From positions 1,116,001 to 1,180,000 of the forward strand of contig NZ_CP081958.1 of assembly GCF_019823105.1 (NCBI RefSeq): DNA of 64,000 nucleotides, written 5' to 3'. The stretch comes from Halobaculum magnesiiphilum. GTDB taxonomy: Archaea; Halobacteriota; Halobacteria; Halobacteriales; Haloferacaceae. Positions 25,959 through 34,479 of this stretch are shown here, one piece after another. Position numbers and translations under genes: made by a program. Positions within the stretch are counted from its first letter, which is position 1. Each line of letters starts with the position of its first letter. The notes under the pieces are model-generated. The model saw only the letters and a list, made by a program, of their open reading frames with translations, was not told where the DNA came from and made no database searches.

Positions 25959-26864
25959 TCAGATCCCGTCGGCCGCGGTGCTCACCAGCCAGATCCCCGC
26001 CGCCATCGTCGCTCCCCCGACGACGAAGCCCGGACCGATCGCCTCCCCGAGCAACGCGGCTCCCAGCGCCGTGCCGACGAGCGGCTGGGCGAAGAAGAAC
26101 GCCGCGACGGTGCCCGCCGACACCGTCTCCAGCCCCTTGTACCAGAGGTACCACGCCGCCGCCGTCGAACCGAGGCCGAGGTACGCGACCGCCAGCAGCG
26201 CGCCCGGCGACGCCATCGCCGCAAGCGGCGGCGCCCGCACCGCCAGCTCCGCTGCCGACAGCGCCGCCAGCGGCGGCAGGGAGGCGAGACAGGAGTACGT
26301 CGCCGCCGTCAGCGCCGAGTACTTCCGCACGAGGGGCACCCCCCAGACGGTGTAGCCGGCCCACGCGATGCTCGCGAGGACGAGCGCGCCCACGCCGGCG
26401 ACGTTTCCGCCGCCGAGGCGCGTCAGGTCGTACTGCCCCGCGAGCACGAGCAGCGTGCCGGCGGCCGCGAGCGCCATTCCGCCGGCCGAGCGGCGGGTCA
26501 CCTCCTCGCCGAGCACTGCCGCGCCGAGGACGACCGTGAAGACGGGCGTCAACACCGTCAACAGGGATCCCTGGCTGGCGTTCGTCAGCTCCGTGCCGAG
26601 GAACTGGCTGGCGATGGTGAGGGCCACCCACCCGCCGAGGACGGCGAACCCCCGGTAGTCCGCCCGGTCGACGGCGACGCCGCGGGCGCGGACGACCGCG
26701 TACAGGGCGACGGCGCCGACGGCGACGCGGAGGAACCCGAGCGTGAGCGGCGGGATCAGGTCGAACCCCCACTTGCTCACGACGTACATCCCGCCCCAGA
26801 TGGCCGCCGCCAGCAGCGGCGCGAGCGCGAACGCGTACCGGCGCGTGACCGACGCCGCGCTCAC
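25959..26864 (-). CDS. DMT-family (EamA) transporter
   Basis: 301 aa with ten hydrophobic segments in two repeats of five, the drug/metabolite transporter arrangement. Each half has the EamA pattern, e.g. 'AAAIWGGMYVVSKWGFDLIPPLTLGFLRV' (N-terminal; read around 26720-26820) and 'AFFFAQPLVGTALGAALLGE' near the C-terminus. Probably an exporter of an amino acid or small metabolite. The preceding 287-base gap (25672-25958) shows no gene or clear signal. Confidence 0.8.
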   Translation of the reverse strand: MSAASVTRRYAFALAPLLAAAIWGGMYVVSKWGFDLIPPLTLGFLRVAVGAVALYAVVRARGVAVDRADYRGFAVLGGWVALTIASQFLGTELTNASQGSLLTVLTPVFTVVLGAAVLGEEVTRRSAGGMALAAAGTLLVLAGQYDLTRLGGGNVAGVGALVLASIAWAGYTVWGVPLVRKYSALTAATYSCLASLPPLAALSAAELAVRAPPLAAMASPGALLAVAYLGLGSTAAAWYLWYKGLETVSAGTVAAFFFAQPLVGTALGAALLGEAIGPGFVVGGATMAAGIWLVSTAADGI

Positions 26865-27037
26865 GCGTCGGACCCCCCGCGCCCCGCCGCGGCGACGGCG
26901 CCCCCGGCGAGCGCCGTTCTCGTTCGAACCGGCATTCCGGTTGCGGCGAGACGGCGACGGGTGAAAACGCTTCCCGGATCCCGCCGTCGCCCCCGGCCGT
27001 CGCCGGCTTTTCGTCGCTCGACGTCGAACCGTCGCGT

Positions 27038-27328
27038 ATGAGCGACGAAGCGGAGGACCGAACTCGCGCGCACGTGTTCGTCTCCGGGCGCGTGCAGGGC
27101 GTCTTCTACCGCGCGAACACCCGCGACGCCGCGCGCGACCGCGGCGTCGACGGCTGGGTACGGAACCTCGACGACGGGCGCGTCGAGGCGGTGTTCGAGG
27201 GGCCGCGCGACGCCGTCGAGGGGATGGTCGAGTGGTGTCACACGGGGAGGCCGAGCGCGGTCGTCGAGGACGTCGACGCCGAATACGAGGAGCCGGAGGG
27301 CGAGCGGGGCTTCACGATCCGGCGATAG
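27038..27328 (+). CDS. Acylphosphatase
   Basis: 96 aa. The active-site loop 'GRVQGVFYRANTRD' carries R25 (phosphate binding) and 'GWVRNLDDGRVEA' carries N43 (orients the water), both intact. It hydrolyses acyl phosphates such as 1,3-bisphosphoglycerate. Length is normal for the family after an acidic N-terminal extension of about eight residues. A TATA-like GGCTTTT lies about 27 bp upstream. Confidence 0.9.
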   Translation: MSDEAEDRTRAHVFVSGRVQGVFYRANTRDAARDRGVDGWVRNLDDGRVEAVFEGPRDAVEGMVEWCHTGRPSAVVEDVDAEYEEPEGERGFTIRR

Positions 27329-27434
27329 CGGCCGCGCCGAGTCGGCTCGGCGGCGACAAAGGCCGTCGAGCCACCGGAGGGCCGACCGGGACGCGATCGG
27401 ATCGTCGGCGAGCGTCGTCACGCGACACCCGGCG

Positions 27435-29978
27435 TCAGTCTGCGCCCGTCGCTTCCGTCCGGTTACCGCCGCCGAGGAACGGCACCGAGAGCCCGGACTC
27501 CGCTTCGACCGGCTTCGTCGGGTCGTGACCCTTGAGGCCGTCCCAAATGACCAGCGCCGACGGGAGCACCAGCATCGACGTGACGAACGAGTAGAGGATC
27601 GACAGCGCGGTGAGCGTCCCGAACTGGCCGAGGATGCTCAACACCGAGAACACGAGCACGCCGATACCCGTCGTCGTCGTGAGCATGCTCCCGAGGAGCG
27701 CGCCGCCCGTCCCGCGGACGGTGCGCTCCAAGGCTGTGACGAGGTCGTGTTCGCCGCGCTCGTCGATGAACCGGTGGACGACGTGGACCGAGTAGTCGAT
27801 CCCCAGCCCGATGGTCAACGAGAGGATCGTCGCCGTGAACGCGTTGAACGCGATGCCGGCGAGCCGCATCGTCGCCGCGACGAGCGCCACCGACGCGACG
27901 ATCGGGATCGTGTTGACGAGCCCCAGCGACGGCAGCCCCTCGAGGAGGCCGTAGATGACGAGCAGGAACACCACGGTGAGCGAGAGCGCCACGGCGAGGC
28001 TCTGGACGGCGGAGGTGAAGATGAGGTCCGACACCGCGGCGAACACCACGGTGCTGCCGGTGGCGACCGCGACGCCGCTGGTGTCGCGGTAGCGGTCGGC
28101 GACCGCGCGCCCGTCGGCCGTCACCGCCGACTGGTCGGCGTCAGCTTCGGTCGAGTACACCACCTGTGTGCTGCGACGGTCCTCCGAAAGGTACTGGAGC
28201 GCCCGATCGCGCGAGGACGACGACAGCAGGTAGTCGTAGATCTCTCCGAGGTTGTCGTCGGGAACGCCGTTGGCGTTCCGGTCGTTCCGCTCGACGAGCC
28301 GGCGGAACTCCGGGTCGGAGTCCGCGCGCTGTTGGATCACCGTCACGATGCTTTGCGACTCCGCACGGCCGTCCTCGGAGACGAACGTGCTCGGGGCATC
28401 CTCACCCATGCGATGGATCTCCTCCAGCCTCGTCGGGTCCTCCATGTCGCCCTCGACGTAGATCGTGACCGACCCGCCCTGGCTCGCGGTGAACTTCTCC
28501 TCGAGGAAGTTGAGCGTCGCGACGGCGGAGTAGTCGCCGGGGGCGAACGGCTCGGGAAGCTCCTCGAGGTACTCGGGCGTCTCCTCGGGCGGAAGGAAGT
28601 CCTCCTGCGAGAACGACGTGGAGATGCCCGCCGCGTAGCCGCCCGAGACCGCGGTGAGGACGAGCACGAGCGCGAGGAACACCCGCGGGGCGCGTTCGCC
28701 GACGGAGACGCCGACGCGGAGCACACTCGCGAGGCCGCTCCCCTCCGCGCCCAGCGGCGCCTGCGAGAACGTCGGGATCGGGATGGCGTCGCGACGGCGG
28801 TCGATCAGCACCTTCGCCGCCGGCAGGAACACGCCGAACAGGAGGAACGTGAACAGGATGCCGGCGGCCGCGACCAGCCCGAACTCCCGGATCGGCGCGA
28901 GGTCGGACGTGAGATTCGCGAGGAAGCCGATGACCGTCGTTCCCGTCACGATGAAGAACGCCACGAGGAGCTGGCGCACCGCCAGGTTCATCGCCTCCTC
29001 GACACCGTAGCCCTCGGCCCGGTCCTCCCGGTAGCGGTTCACCGCGTGAATGCCGAAGTCGATCCCGACCGCGAGCAGGAGCGGCGGCACCGAGATCATC
29101 ATCTGACTGAACGGGATCCCGACGAGCCCGAGGAACCCGAACGTCCACACGACCGCCAACAGCAGCGCGAACGAACCGAGCAGGAGGTCGATGAGGTCCC
29201 GGTACGCGACGACCAGGAAGCCGATGATCAACAGCACCGCCGCGGGCGTGACGATGAGCAGCGAGTCGGTGATCACCGACGAGAACTCCGCGGAGATGAT
29301 CCCCGAGCCGAAGACGGTGATGTCGCCGCCGACGGTGTCGACGACGCGCTGGCTCCGGAGCTGGATGTCCGTCAGCGGGCTGGACCCGCTCTGTCCGGCC
29401 GCCGCGCCGCCCCCGCCGGCGCCGGGTATCTCGTGAGTGACGACGCCGATCGTGGCCGACGCGGACGCGGACTCGGCGTTGAAGTCGTCGGACACCCCGC
29501 CGGTGAACGCGGCGTTGTCCGCGTTCTCACGGACCGCCCGGTCGATCTCGGTGGGCGTCGCCCGTTCGAGCGCGCGGATCTGCGCCTCGGTCGTGGTCGC
29601 GTCCGGGTCGATCGTTCGCGCGACCGTCGCCGCCGGGGAGGAGACGCCGACCACGCGCAAGCCGTCCGTCTCCTGAAGCCGGTGTTGTGCCTCGAGCATC
29701 CGCACCATTGCGGGCTTCGAGAGGACGTTCCGGTCCCGCTGGACGAGCTGCGTCGAGCCGGTGTCCTCGGAGAACGACGGGCCGAACTCCCGCTGGATGT
29801 CCGAGAGGGCCTCCTCGGCGGGGATCCCCGAGGTGAACTGCTCGGTCCCGGCGGCCGTCGAGACGTTCGCCAACCCGCCGGCGAACACCAGCGTGAGCAG
29901 CAGGAACGCCACGACGATCCGCCCGGGACGCTCGGTGATCTCCGTGGCGACCGCGGCGGCGAGCCCCCCGTCGGTCAT
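27435..29978 (-). CDS. RND/MMPL-family exporter
   Basis: 847 aa, two repeats each of one helix, a large extracellular domain and about five further helices. The family motifs 'GIDFGIHAVNRYRED' (first half) and 'GLGIDYSVHVVHRF' (second half) carry the acidic residues of the proton relay. Related proteins export lipids or hydrophobic compounds. It overlaps the stop of the upstream gene by 4 bp, so the two form a tightly coupled pair expressed from the promoter at about 31560. The C-terminus is a short soluble tail. Confidence 0.88.
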   Translation of the reverse strand: MTDGGLAAAVATEITERPGRIVVAFLLLTLVFAGGLANVSTAAGTEQFTSGIPAEEALSDIQREFGPSFSEDTGSTQLVQRDRNVLSKPAMVRMLEAQHRLQETDGLRVVGVSSPAATVARTIDPDATTTEAQIRALERATPTEIDRAVRENADNAAFTGGVSDDFNAESASASATIGVVTHEIPGAGGGGAAAGQSGSSPLTDIQLRSQRVVDTVGGDITVFGSGIISAEFSSVITDSLLIVTPAAVLLIIGFLVVAYRDLIDLLLGSFALLLAVVWTFGFLGLVGIPFSQMMISVPPLLLAVGIDFGIHAVNRYREDRAEGYGVEEAMNLAVRQLLVAFFIVTGTTVIGFLANLTSDLAPIREFGLVAAAGILFTFLLFGVFLPAAKVLIDRRRDAIPIPTFSQAPLGAEGSGLASVLRVGVSVGERAPRVFLALVLVLTAVSGGYAAGISTSFSQEDFLPPEETPEYLEELPEPFAPGDYSAVATLNFLEEKFTASQGGSVTIYVEGDMEDPTRLEEIHRMGEDAPSTFVSEDGRAESQSIVTVIQQRADSDPEFRRLVERNDRNANGVPDDNLGEIYDYLLSSSSRDRALQYLSEDRRSTQVVYSTEADADQSAVTADGRAVADRYRDTSGVAVATGSTVVFAAVSDLIFTSAVQSLAVALSLTVVFLLVIYGLLEGLPSLGLVNTIPIVASVALVAATMRLAGIAFNAFTATILSLTIGLGIDYSVHVVHRFIDERGEHDLVTALERTVRGTGGALLGSMLTTTTGIGVLVFSVLSILGQFGTLTALSILYSFVTSMLVLPSALVIWDGLKGHDPTKPVEAESGLSVPFLGGGNRTEATGAD

Positions 29979-31528
29979 CTGTTGCGCCGGAGGTAGACGC
30001 CGCCGACGAGCCCGAGGGCGACGACCACCGCCGCGACGCCGATGGCGCCCAGCGGCAGGCCGTTCCCGCCGGGCGCGGCCGCCTCGATCGGCACCTCGTA
30101 GGTGTCGGAGATCAGGGTGTCACCGTCGGCGGTCTCGTACCGGAAGTCGACGCTCGCGGGGTACGTCTTGCCGTCGATGGCGCCGCCGGCCATCGAGAGG
30201 GCGAACGTCACCTCCCGCGTCTCGCCGGGGGCGAGCTCGGCGATGAACCCCTCGTCGTCCGACGACGACAGCGGCGCATCGAGGAACAGCTTCGCCGACA
30301 CGTCGCGGACGATCTCGTCACGGTTGTTCGTCACCTCGAGGGTGAGCGTCCCGCCGCCCCCGACCTCGAACGTCCCGTTGACCGGGCTCACCGCGAACTC
30401 GTCGCGGGATTCGGCGATCGAGACCGGCGCGTCGATCGAGTCCCCGGTTCGCCGTGTTCCCTCTGTGTCGCGGTACTGGACGCGCAGCGTGAACTGCCGC
30501 GGTCCCGCCTCGGCGGCGTCGGACACCTCGACGTCGAACGCGAACTCGGCCGACTCGCCGGGTTCGAGCGTGCCGACGGCGACTTCCGGCTCCAGCGGCG
30601 AAACGTTCGGATTCGACGCCTCGAACAGGACGACCGCGTTCGTCACGGTCTCCTCGCCGGTGTTGGTCACGGTGCCGGTGACCTGTCCCTCCTCGCCGAC
30701 GCGGAGGGTGCTCGCGAGGTCGTCGACCCCGAACGTCTGTTCGGGCAGCGGCAACACGCCGAACGAGAGCGGACGCGAGGTGGCCGATTCGCCCCCTTCA
30801 GTCTCGTACTCGACGGTCGCGTCGACGGCGTACTCGCGCGTCTCCGCCGAGTCGACGAGCGTCGCGTCGACCTCGACGGTCCGGGTCTCGTTGGGGGCGA
30901 GCGTGCCGACGAACCGGCGGGCGTTCGCGGAGTCGCCGAAGGAGAGGTCGCTGTTGCCCGACTGGAGCGCGAGCACCGCGTTGGTGGCCGTCTCGCCGCC
31001 GACGTTGCGCACGGTCGCCGACACGGTGCCGGAGCCGCCGACGGGCGCGGCCGACTCGACGTCCTCGATCTCGAAGCGGGCGCGTTCCTGCACCCGAACC
31101 GTCGCGTACACGGTCTCGGTCACTACCTCGTCCTCGTCGTCCTCGTCGCGGTACTTGACGGTGATCGGGACACGGTGTTCACCGCCGGGAATGTCGGCGG
31201 CCACGTCGATCTGTACCGTCACCGACCGGGTGGCGCCGTCGCCCATCCGACCGAGATCCCGGGTGGACGAGAGCACCTCGATGCCGTCGATGTCGCCGAC
31301 GGTGGCGTTCACGTCGATCGCCGCCTCGACGCGGTCGTCGCGGTCGGCGGCGTCGTTCGTCAGTTCGATCGTGAGCTCCTGGGTCGTTCCCGGCTGGATC
31401 ACCGGCTCGGCCACGTCCGTCTCGAAGCGGGGATCCTCGTCGGCCGCGACGACGCCGACGAAGCCCGTTCCGACGGCCGACACGACCAGTAGTGCGGCGA
31501 TCAACAGCGTCTGTGGGCGACGTGACAT
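29975..31528 (-). CDS. Exported CARDB/COG1361-like protein, partner of the MMPL exporter
   Basis: 517 aa. An N-terminal Sec-like signal ('LLIAALLVVSAVGTGFVGVVAA') is followed by about three to four immunoglobulin-like repeats, each with the 'V-x-V-x-N-x-G-E-x-x-x-x-N-A-V' pattern ('TVTNTGEETVTNAVV', 'TVRNVGGETATNAVL'), and a C-terminal transmembrane anchor ending 'GVYLRRNR'. It is therefore held outside the cell by one C-terminal helix. Such COG1361 proteins are regularly paired with MMPL exporters in archaea; it may act as a periplasmic-space adaptor. First gene of the operon. Confidence 0.82.
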   Translation of the reverse strand: MSRRPQTLLIAALLVVSAVGTGFVGVVAADEDPRFETDVAEPVIQPGTTQELTIELTNDAADRDDRVEAAIDVNATVGDIDGIEVLSSTRDLGRMGDGATRSVTVQIDVAADIPGGEHRVPITVKYRDEDDEDEVVTETVYATVRVQERARFEIEDVESAAPVGGSGTVSATVRNVGGETATNAVLALQSGNSDLSFGDSANARRFVGTLAPNETRTVEVDATLVDSAETREYAVDATVEYETEGGESATSRPLSFGVLPLPEQTFGVDDLASTLRVGEEGQVTGTVTNTGEETVTNAVVLFEASNPNVSPLEPEVAVGTLEPGESAEFAFDVEVSDAAEAGPRQFTLRVQYRDTEGTRRTGDSIDAPVSIAESRDEFAVSPVNGTFEVGGGGTLTLEVTNNRDEIVRDVSAKLFLDAPLSSSDDEGFIAELAPGETREVTFALSMAGGAIDGKTYPASVDFRYETADGDTLISDTYEVPIEAAAPGGNGLPLGAIGVAAVVVALGLVGGVYLRRNR

Positions 31529-31537
31529 CGGTGTTGT

Positions 31538-31549
31538 CTGAACGTTCAG
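31538..31549. promoter_or_regulatory. Palindromic operator of the MMPL operon
   Basis: CTGAACGTTCAG is a perfect 12-bp palindrome lying between the TATA box (31558-31566) and the start codon (31528), overlapping the predicted transcription start. The core TGAACGTTCA is of the kind bound by TetR-family repressors; no TetR gene is in the window. Confidence 0.6.
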
Positions 31550-31557
31550 TCAGGGTC

Positions 31558-31566
31558 GTATATAAT
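31558..31566 (-). promoter_or_regulatory. TATA box of the MMPL operon
   Basis: ATTATATAC on the complement, about 34 bp from the start codon at 31528, giving a start site near 31535, inside the palindrome. Confidence 0.6.
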
Positions 31567-31603
31567 CCGTTTGAAACCGGGCGTGCGATCGACGCATCGG
31601 TCG

Positions 31604-32323
31604 CTACGCCGGGACCGCGTACGTCTCATGGAGGTGGTCGACCACGGTCGAGACCGTGTCCGGGTCGTACGTCCAGAAACCGTAGAACCGGCGGTCCTCG
31701 GGGTCGCCGCGCTCCTCGGCGAGGAGCAGACAGGCGTCGGCGGGGTCGCCGCCGCCGTCGAACGCCACGAACCACGAGCGCCGTATCTCTGCCGTGTCCT
31801 CCTGATGAACGCTCACGTCCTCGATCGCGGGCACGTCGTCGCTCGGTGCACAGTACGTGTGCACGTCGATGTCCTTCGTGGCGAGGTCCTCGTAGACGCC
31901 CTTCTGTGCGCGGATGGCGTCGACGCGCTGGAAGCCGGCGTGCAGCTCGCCCGTGCCGGCGCGCCACGCGCGGTCCTCCATCTCCCGCGTTGCGGCCATC
32001 ATCCGGGAGATGTCGTAGGACGTGAACGTCGTCCCGTCGAGGTGTTCGAGGATCGGCGCCAGGGCGCTCTGCTCGCCCGGGCCGACGGCGATGTCGCCGT
32101 CGAGGTGTCGGAGGTCGACCGCCGCGAGCACCTCGTCGTCGCGCTCGTCGGACAACACGACGTACCCGGAGAGGCCGCTGTCGGTCGTCCCCTCCCGGAT
32201 CCGGACGGCCTGCGAGTCGAAGTACTCGCGCAGCTCCGCGACGGCGTCGTCGTTCGGCGGGTCGAACACCGTCAGACGCTTCTCTCGGCCCTCGACCGAG
32301 TCGATGACTGCCCGGAGTGACAT
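31604..32323 (-). CDS. DICT sensory domain protein
   Basis: 239 aa cytoplasmic protein. The N-terminal 'MSLRAVIDSVEGREKRLTVF' and later 'DISRMMAATREMEDRAWRAG' (about 120-140) match the DICT domain, which is found in haloarchaeal and bacterial signalling proteins, often next to bacteriorhodopsin-type or diguanylate regulators. No DNA-binding domain is seen, so it probably works with a separate regulator. ATG 32323 is chosen because it begins the conserved domain; a TATA-like GCTTTTACC (complement, about 32352-32361) is upstream. Confidence 0.7.
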   Translation of the reverse strand: MSLRAVIDSVEGREKRLTVFDPPNDDAVAELREYFDSQAVRIREGTTDSGLSGYVVLSDERDDEVLAAVDLRHLDGDIAVGPGEQSALAPILEHLDGTTFTSYDISRMMAATREMEDRAWRAGTGELHAGFQRVDAIRAQKGVYEDLATKDIDVHTYCAPSDDVPAIEDVSVHQEDTAEIRRSWFVAFDGGGDPADACLLLAEERGDPEDRRFYGFWTYDPDTVSTVVDHLHETYAVPA

Positions 32324-32435
32324 CTGGGTTCGACAGTCATACACCGGGCACCGGTAAAAGCCTATCACCGACGTGCACCGGCGCTGACAGACCGCCGAGT
32401 CGACACCGACGGGAACGACTCGGGTGGCGCCGGCG

Positions 32436-32474
32436 GTCGGGGGCGCCGGTCGGGGGCGCCGGTCGGGGGCGCCG
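32436..32474. repeat. Three-copy 13-bp tandem repeat
   Basis: GTCGGGGGCGCCG repeated three times without mismatch in the non-coding region between the DICT and DoxX genes. Confidence 0.8.
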
Positions 32475-32663
32475 GCGGACGACGACGCCGAGGACATCGC
32501 GTGAATCGGTCCGGGCGACGGGACGACGGAGTGCCACAATTATTGACAGCGATTCGATAACTCTGGACGAGTCGATCTGGACGCCGACAAGAGGGACCAA
32601 GAGAACGCCGCTACGCGGCCGTACGGTCGATCTCGTGTGGGTGTCCCCCTCGGTGACGCCCGT

Positions 32664-32698
32664 GTAACCCGGTTACCCCTATGTCAGGGAAATTATAA
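32664..32698 (+). promoter_or_regulatory. DoxX promoter with inverted repeat
   Basis: GTAACC-C-GGTTAC (32664-32676) is a perfect 6+1+6 inverted repeat. It sits about 14 bp upstream of the TATA-like AAATTATAA (32690-32698), which is about 30 bp from ATG 32725. A site just upstream of BRE/TATA is the position expected for an activator. Confidence 0.5.
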
Positions 32699-32724
32699 CT
32701 TTGGGCGGCGTGTACGGAGGAGTG

Positions 32725-33177
32725 ATGCTCGATACGATCCTGCTTCAGGGTACGTCAGACCTGTTCGCGAGTACCGGCTCCGCGGAGGCCTTCCTCCTCG
32801 CGCGGCTCCTGTTCGGCTTCGTCCTCGCGTTCATGGGACTGAACCACTTCATGATGACCGACGGGCTCGCCGGCTACTCGGAGGCGAAGGGGATCCCCGC
32901 GCCCCGGCTCGCGACGCTGTTCTCCGGCGGGCTGCTGATATTCGGCGGTCTGGGCGTCGCCACGGGCGCGTTCGTCACGCTCGCGGCCGGCGGGCTCGCG
33001 GTGTTCCTCCTGCTGTCGGCGGTCACGATCCACGACTTCTGGGCGGTCCCCGAGGACCAACAGCAGGACGAGATGACCTCGTTCCTCAAGAACACCGTGA
33101 TGGCGGGCGCGTCGCTGGCGTTCCTCGCCCTCGCGTCGGCGCCGTGGCCGTACGCGCTGAACCTCTCGCTGCTGTAG
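32725..33177 (+). CDS. DoxX-family membrane protein
   Basis: 150 aa with four helices ('LLARLLFGFVLAFMGLNHF', 'LATLFSGGLLIFGGLGVATG', 'AVFLLLSAVTIHDFW' and a C-terminal one). The pattern of four helices with 'GLNHF' and a mid-loop 'IHDFW' fits DoxX/DoxD-like quinol oxidase subunits and detoxification proteins. In some bacteria such proteins work with sulfur-compound or peroxide defence. Its isolated promoter with an inverted repeat suggests regulated expression. Confidence 0.72.
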   Translation: MLDTILLQGTSDLFASTGSAEAFLLARLLFGFVLAFMGLNHFMMTDGLAGYSEAKGIPAPRLATLFSGGLLIFGGLGVATGAFVTLAAGGLAVFLLLSAVTIHDFWAVPEDQQQDEMTSFLKNTVMAGASLAFLALASAPWPYALNLSLL

Positions 33178-33193
33178 ATCTCGCTGCTGTAGA
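33164..33193. repeat. 15-bp tandem duplication over the DoxX stop codon
   Basis: TCTCGCTGCTGTAGA occurs twice in direct succession; the first copy contains the stop codon of the DoxX gene and the second lies in the downstream gap. Confidence 0.8.
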
Positions 33194-33286
33194 GCGACCG
33201 TCCCGACGGAACCGAACCGACGACCGACGGCGACGCGATCCCGTCGAGCCGGCGGGCTTTTGTCGCCGGCGCGTTCCCCTCCCGAC

Positions 33287-34357
33287 ATGCGAATCGGCTT
33301 CCTGCTCAACCCCGTCGCGGGGATGGGCGGCCGGGTGGGCCTGAAGGGCACCGACGGGAAGGTCGCCGAGGCGCGCGCCCGCGGCGCCGAACCGCGAGCG
33401 CCCGACCGTGCCCGCCGCGCGCTCGACGCCCTCGCCGAACGCGCCCCCGACGCGGAACTGCTGGCGTGGGGCGACCCGATGGGCGCGAGCGAGGCCCGCG
33501 AGGCCGGCTTCGACCCCGAGGTGCTCGGCGCGCCCGCGGGCGGCGATGAGGGGACCGACGCCGACGACACGGCCGCGGCCGTCGCGGCGTTTCTCGACGC
33601 CGGCGTCGATCTCGTACTGTTCGTCGGCGGCGACGGAACCGCCGCCGACGTGGCGGCGGCGCTGGCGGGGAGCGAGGTGCCGATGCTCGGCGTCCCCGCG
33701 GGCGTGAAGGTGTACTCATCGGTGTTCGCGGTCTCCCCCGAGGACGCCGCCTACGTTGCCGCGACGTTCGAGCGCACCGAGCGCCGCGAGGTGATGGACA
33801 TCGACGAGGACGAGTACCGCGAGGGGGAGGTCCGCCCGGAACTGCGCGCGGTCGCGCACGTCCCCGTCGCCGAGCAGTTGCAGTCGGGCAAGCAGATCGG
33901 CGGCGGCACCGTCGAGTCGCTGGCGGTCGGGGTCGCGGACGACGTTCGTGCGCGTCCGGAGACGACGTGGGTGCTCGGCCCCGGCTCGACCGTCGGCGAG
34001 GTGAAGGCGGAGCTCGGGTTCGAGGGGTCGCCCATCGGCGTCGACGTGTACCGCGACGGCGACGTGCTCGCGCTCGACGCCGCCGAGTCGGAGATCCTCG
34101 ACTCGCTCGGCGAGGACAACGTCATCGTCGTCACCCCCATCGGTGGACAAGGGTTCGTCTTCGGCCGCGGCAACCCGCAGCTGTCGCCGGCGGTCATCCG
34201 CGAGTGCGACCTAGAGATCGTCGCCTCCCGCGACAAGCTGGACGACCTCCGGGTGCTGCGCGTCGACACCGACGACCCCGAACTGGACGAGGCACTCCGC
34301 GGGTGGGTGAAGGTGCGCGTCGGTCGCTTCGAGCGCCGGATGATGAAGATAGTGTGA
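33287..34357 (+). CDS. ATP-NAD kinase family protein (PpnK/COG3199-like)
   Basis: 356 aa. 'FLLNPVAGMGGRVGLKGTDG' at the N-terminus and the 'FVGGDGTAADVAAAL' motif (GGDGT at 114-118) define the NAD kinase/diacylglycerol kinase fold; 'GVPAGVKVYSSVFA' and the C-terminal 'TPIGGQGFVFGRGNPQLSP' are typical of the COG3199 group. The GGDGT motif binds ATP phosphate. Whether the substrate is NAD or another molecule (this group is larger than canonical PpnK) is uncertain. Confidence 0.75.
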   Translation: MRIGFLLNPVAGMGGRVGLKGTDGKVAEARARGAEPRAPDRARRALDALAERAPDAELLAWGDPMGASEAREAGFDPEVLGAPAGGDEGTDADDTAAAVAAFLDAGVDLVLFVGGDGTAADVAAALAGSEVPMLGVPAGVKVYSSVFAVSPEDAAYVAATFERTERREVMDIDEDEYREGEVRPELRAVAHVPVAEQLQSGKQIGGGTVESLAVGVADDVRARPETTWVLGPGSTVGEVKAELGFEGSPIGVDVYRDGDVLALDAAESEILDSLGEDNVIVVTPIGGQGFVFGRGNPQLSPAVIRECDLEIVASRDKLDDLRVLRVDTDDPELDEALRGWVKVRVGRFERRMMKIV

Positions 34358-34479
34358 GGCCCGGACCCGGCGGGTGGGGGGAGGGGTACTTGAACCGGAG
34401 GGTCGATCCTTACAGATACGGCCAAGAATATAATGGACATAGGGTCAAGGTTAAGGTCGTATAGAGGTTCTCCCCGCGT

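Larger units (their letters stand above)
32324..32724. other. 401-base divergent non-coding region
   Basis: No gene seen. It holds a perfect three-copy 13-bp tandem repeat (unit GTCGGGGGCGCCG, 32436-32474), an isolated AT-rich patch CAATTATTGACA (about 32536-32547) resembling a TATA box with no gene at the right distance, and the DoxX promoter with its inverted repeat (32664-32698). Confidence 0.6.

Noticed and set aside
27525-29996. Long open frame (823 codons) opposite the MMPL exporter gene
   Set aside because: It is the antisense image of a well-supported membrane protein; its predicted protein is Arg/Asp low-complexity without any domain, as expected from GC-rich codon bias.
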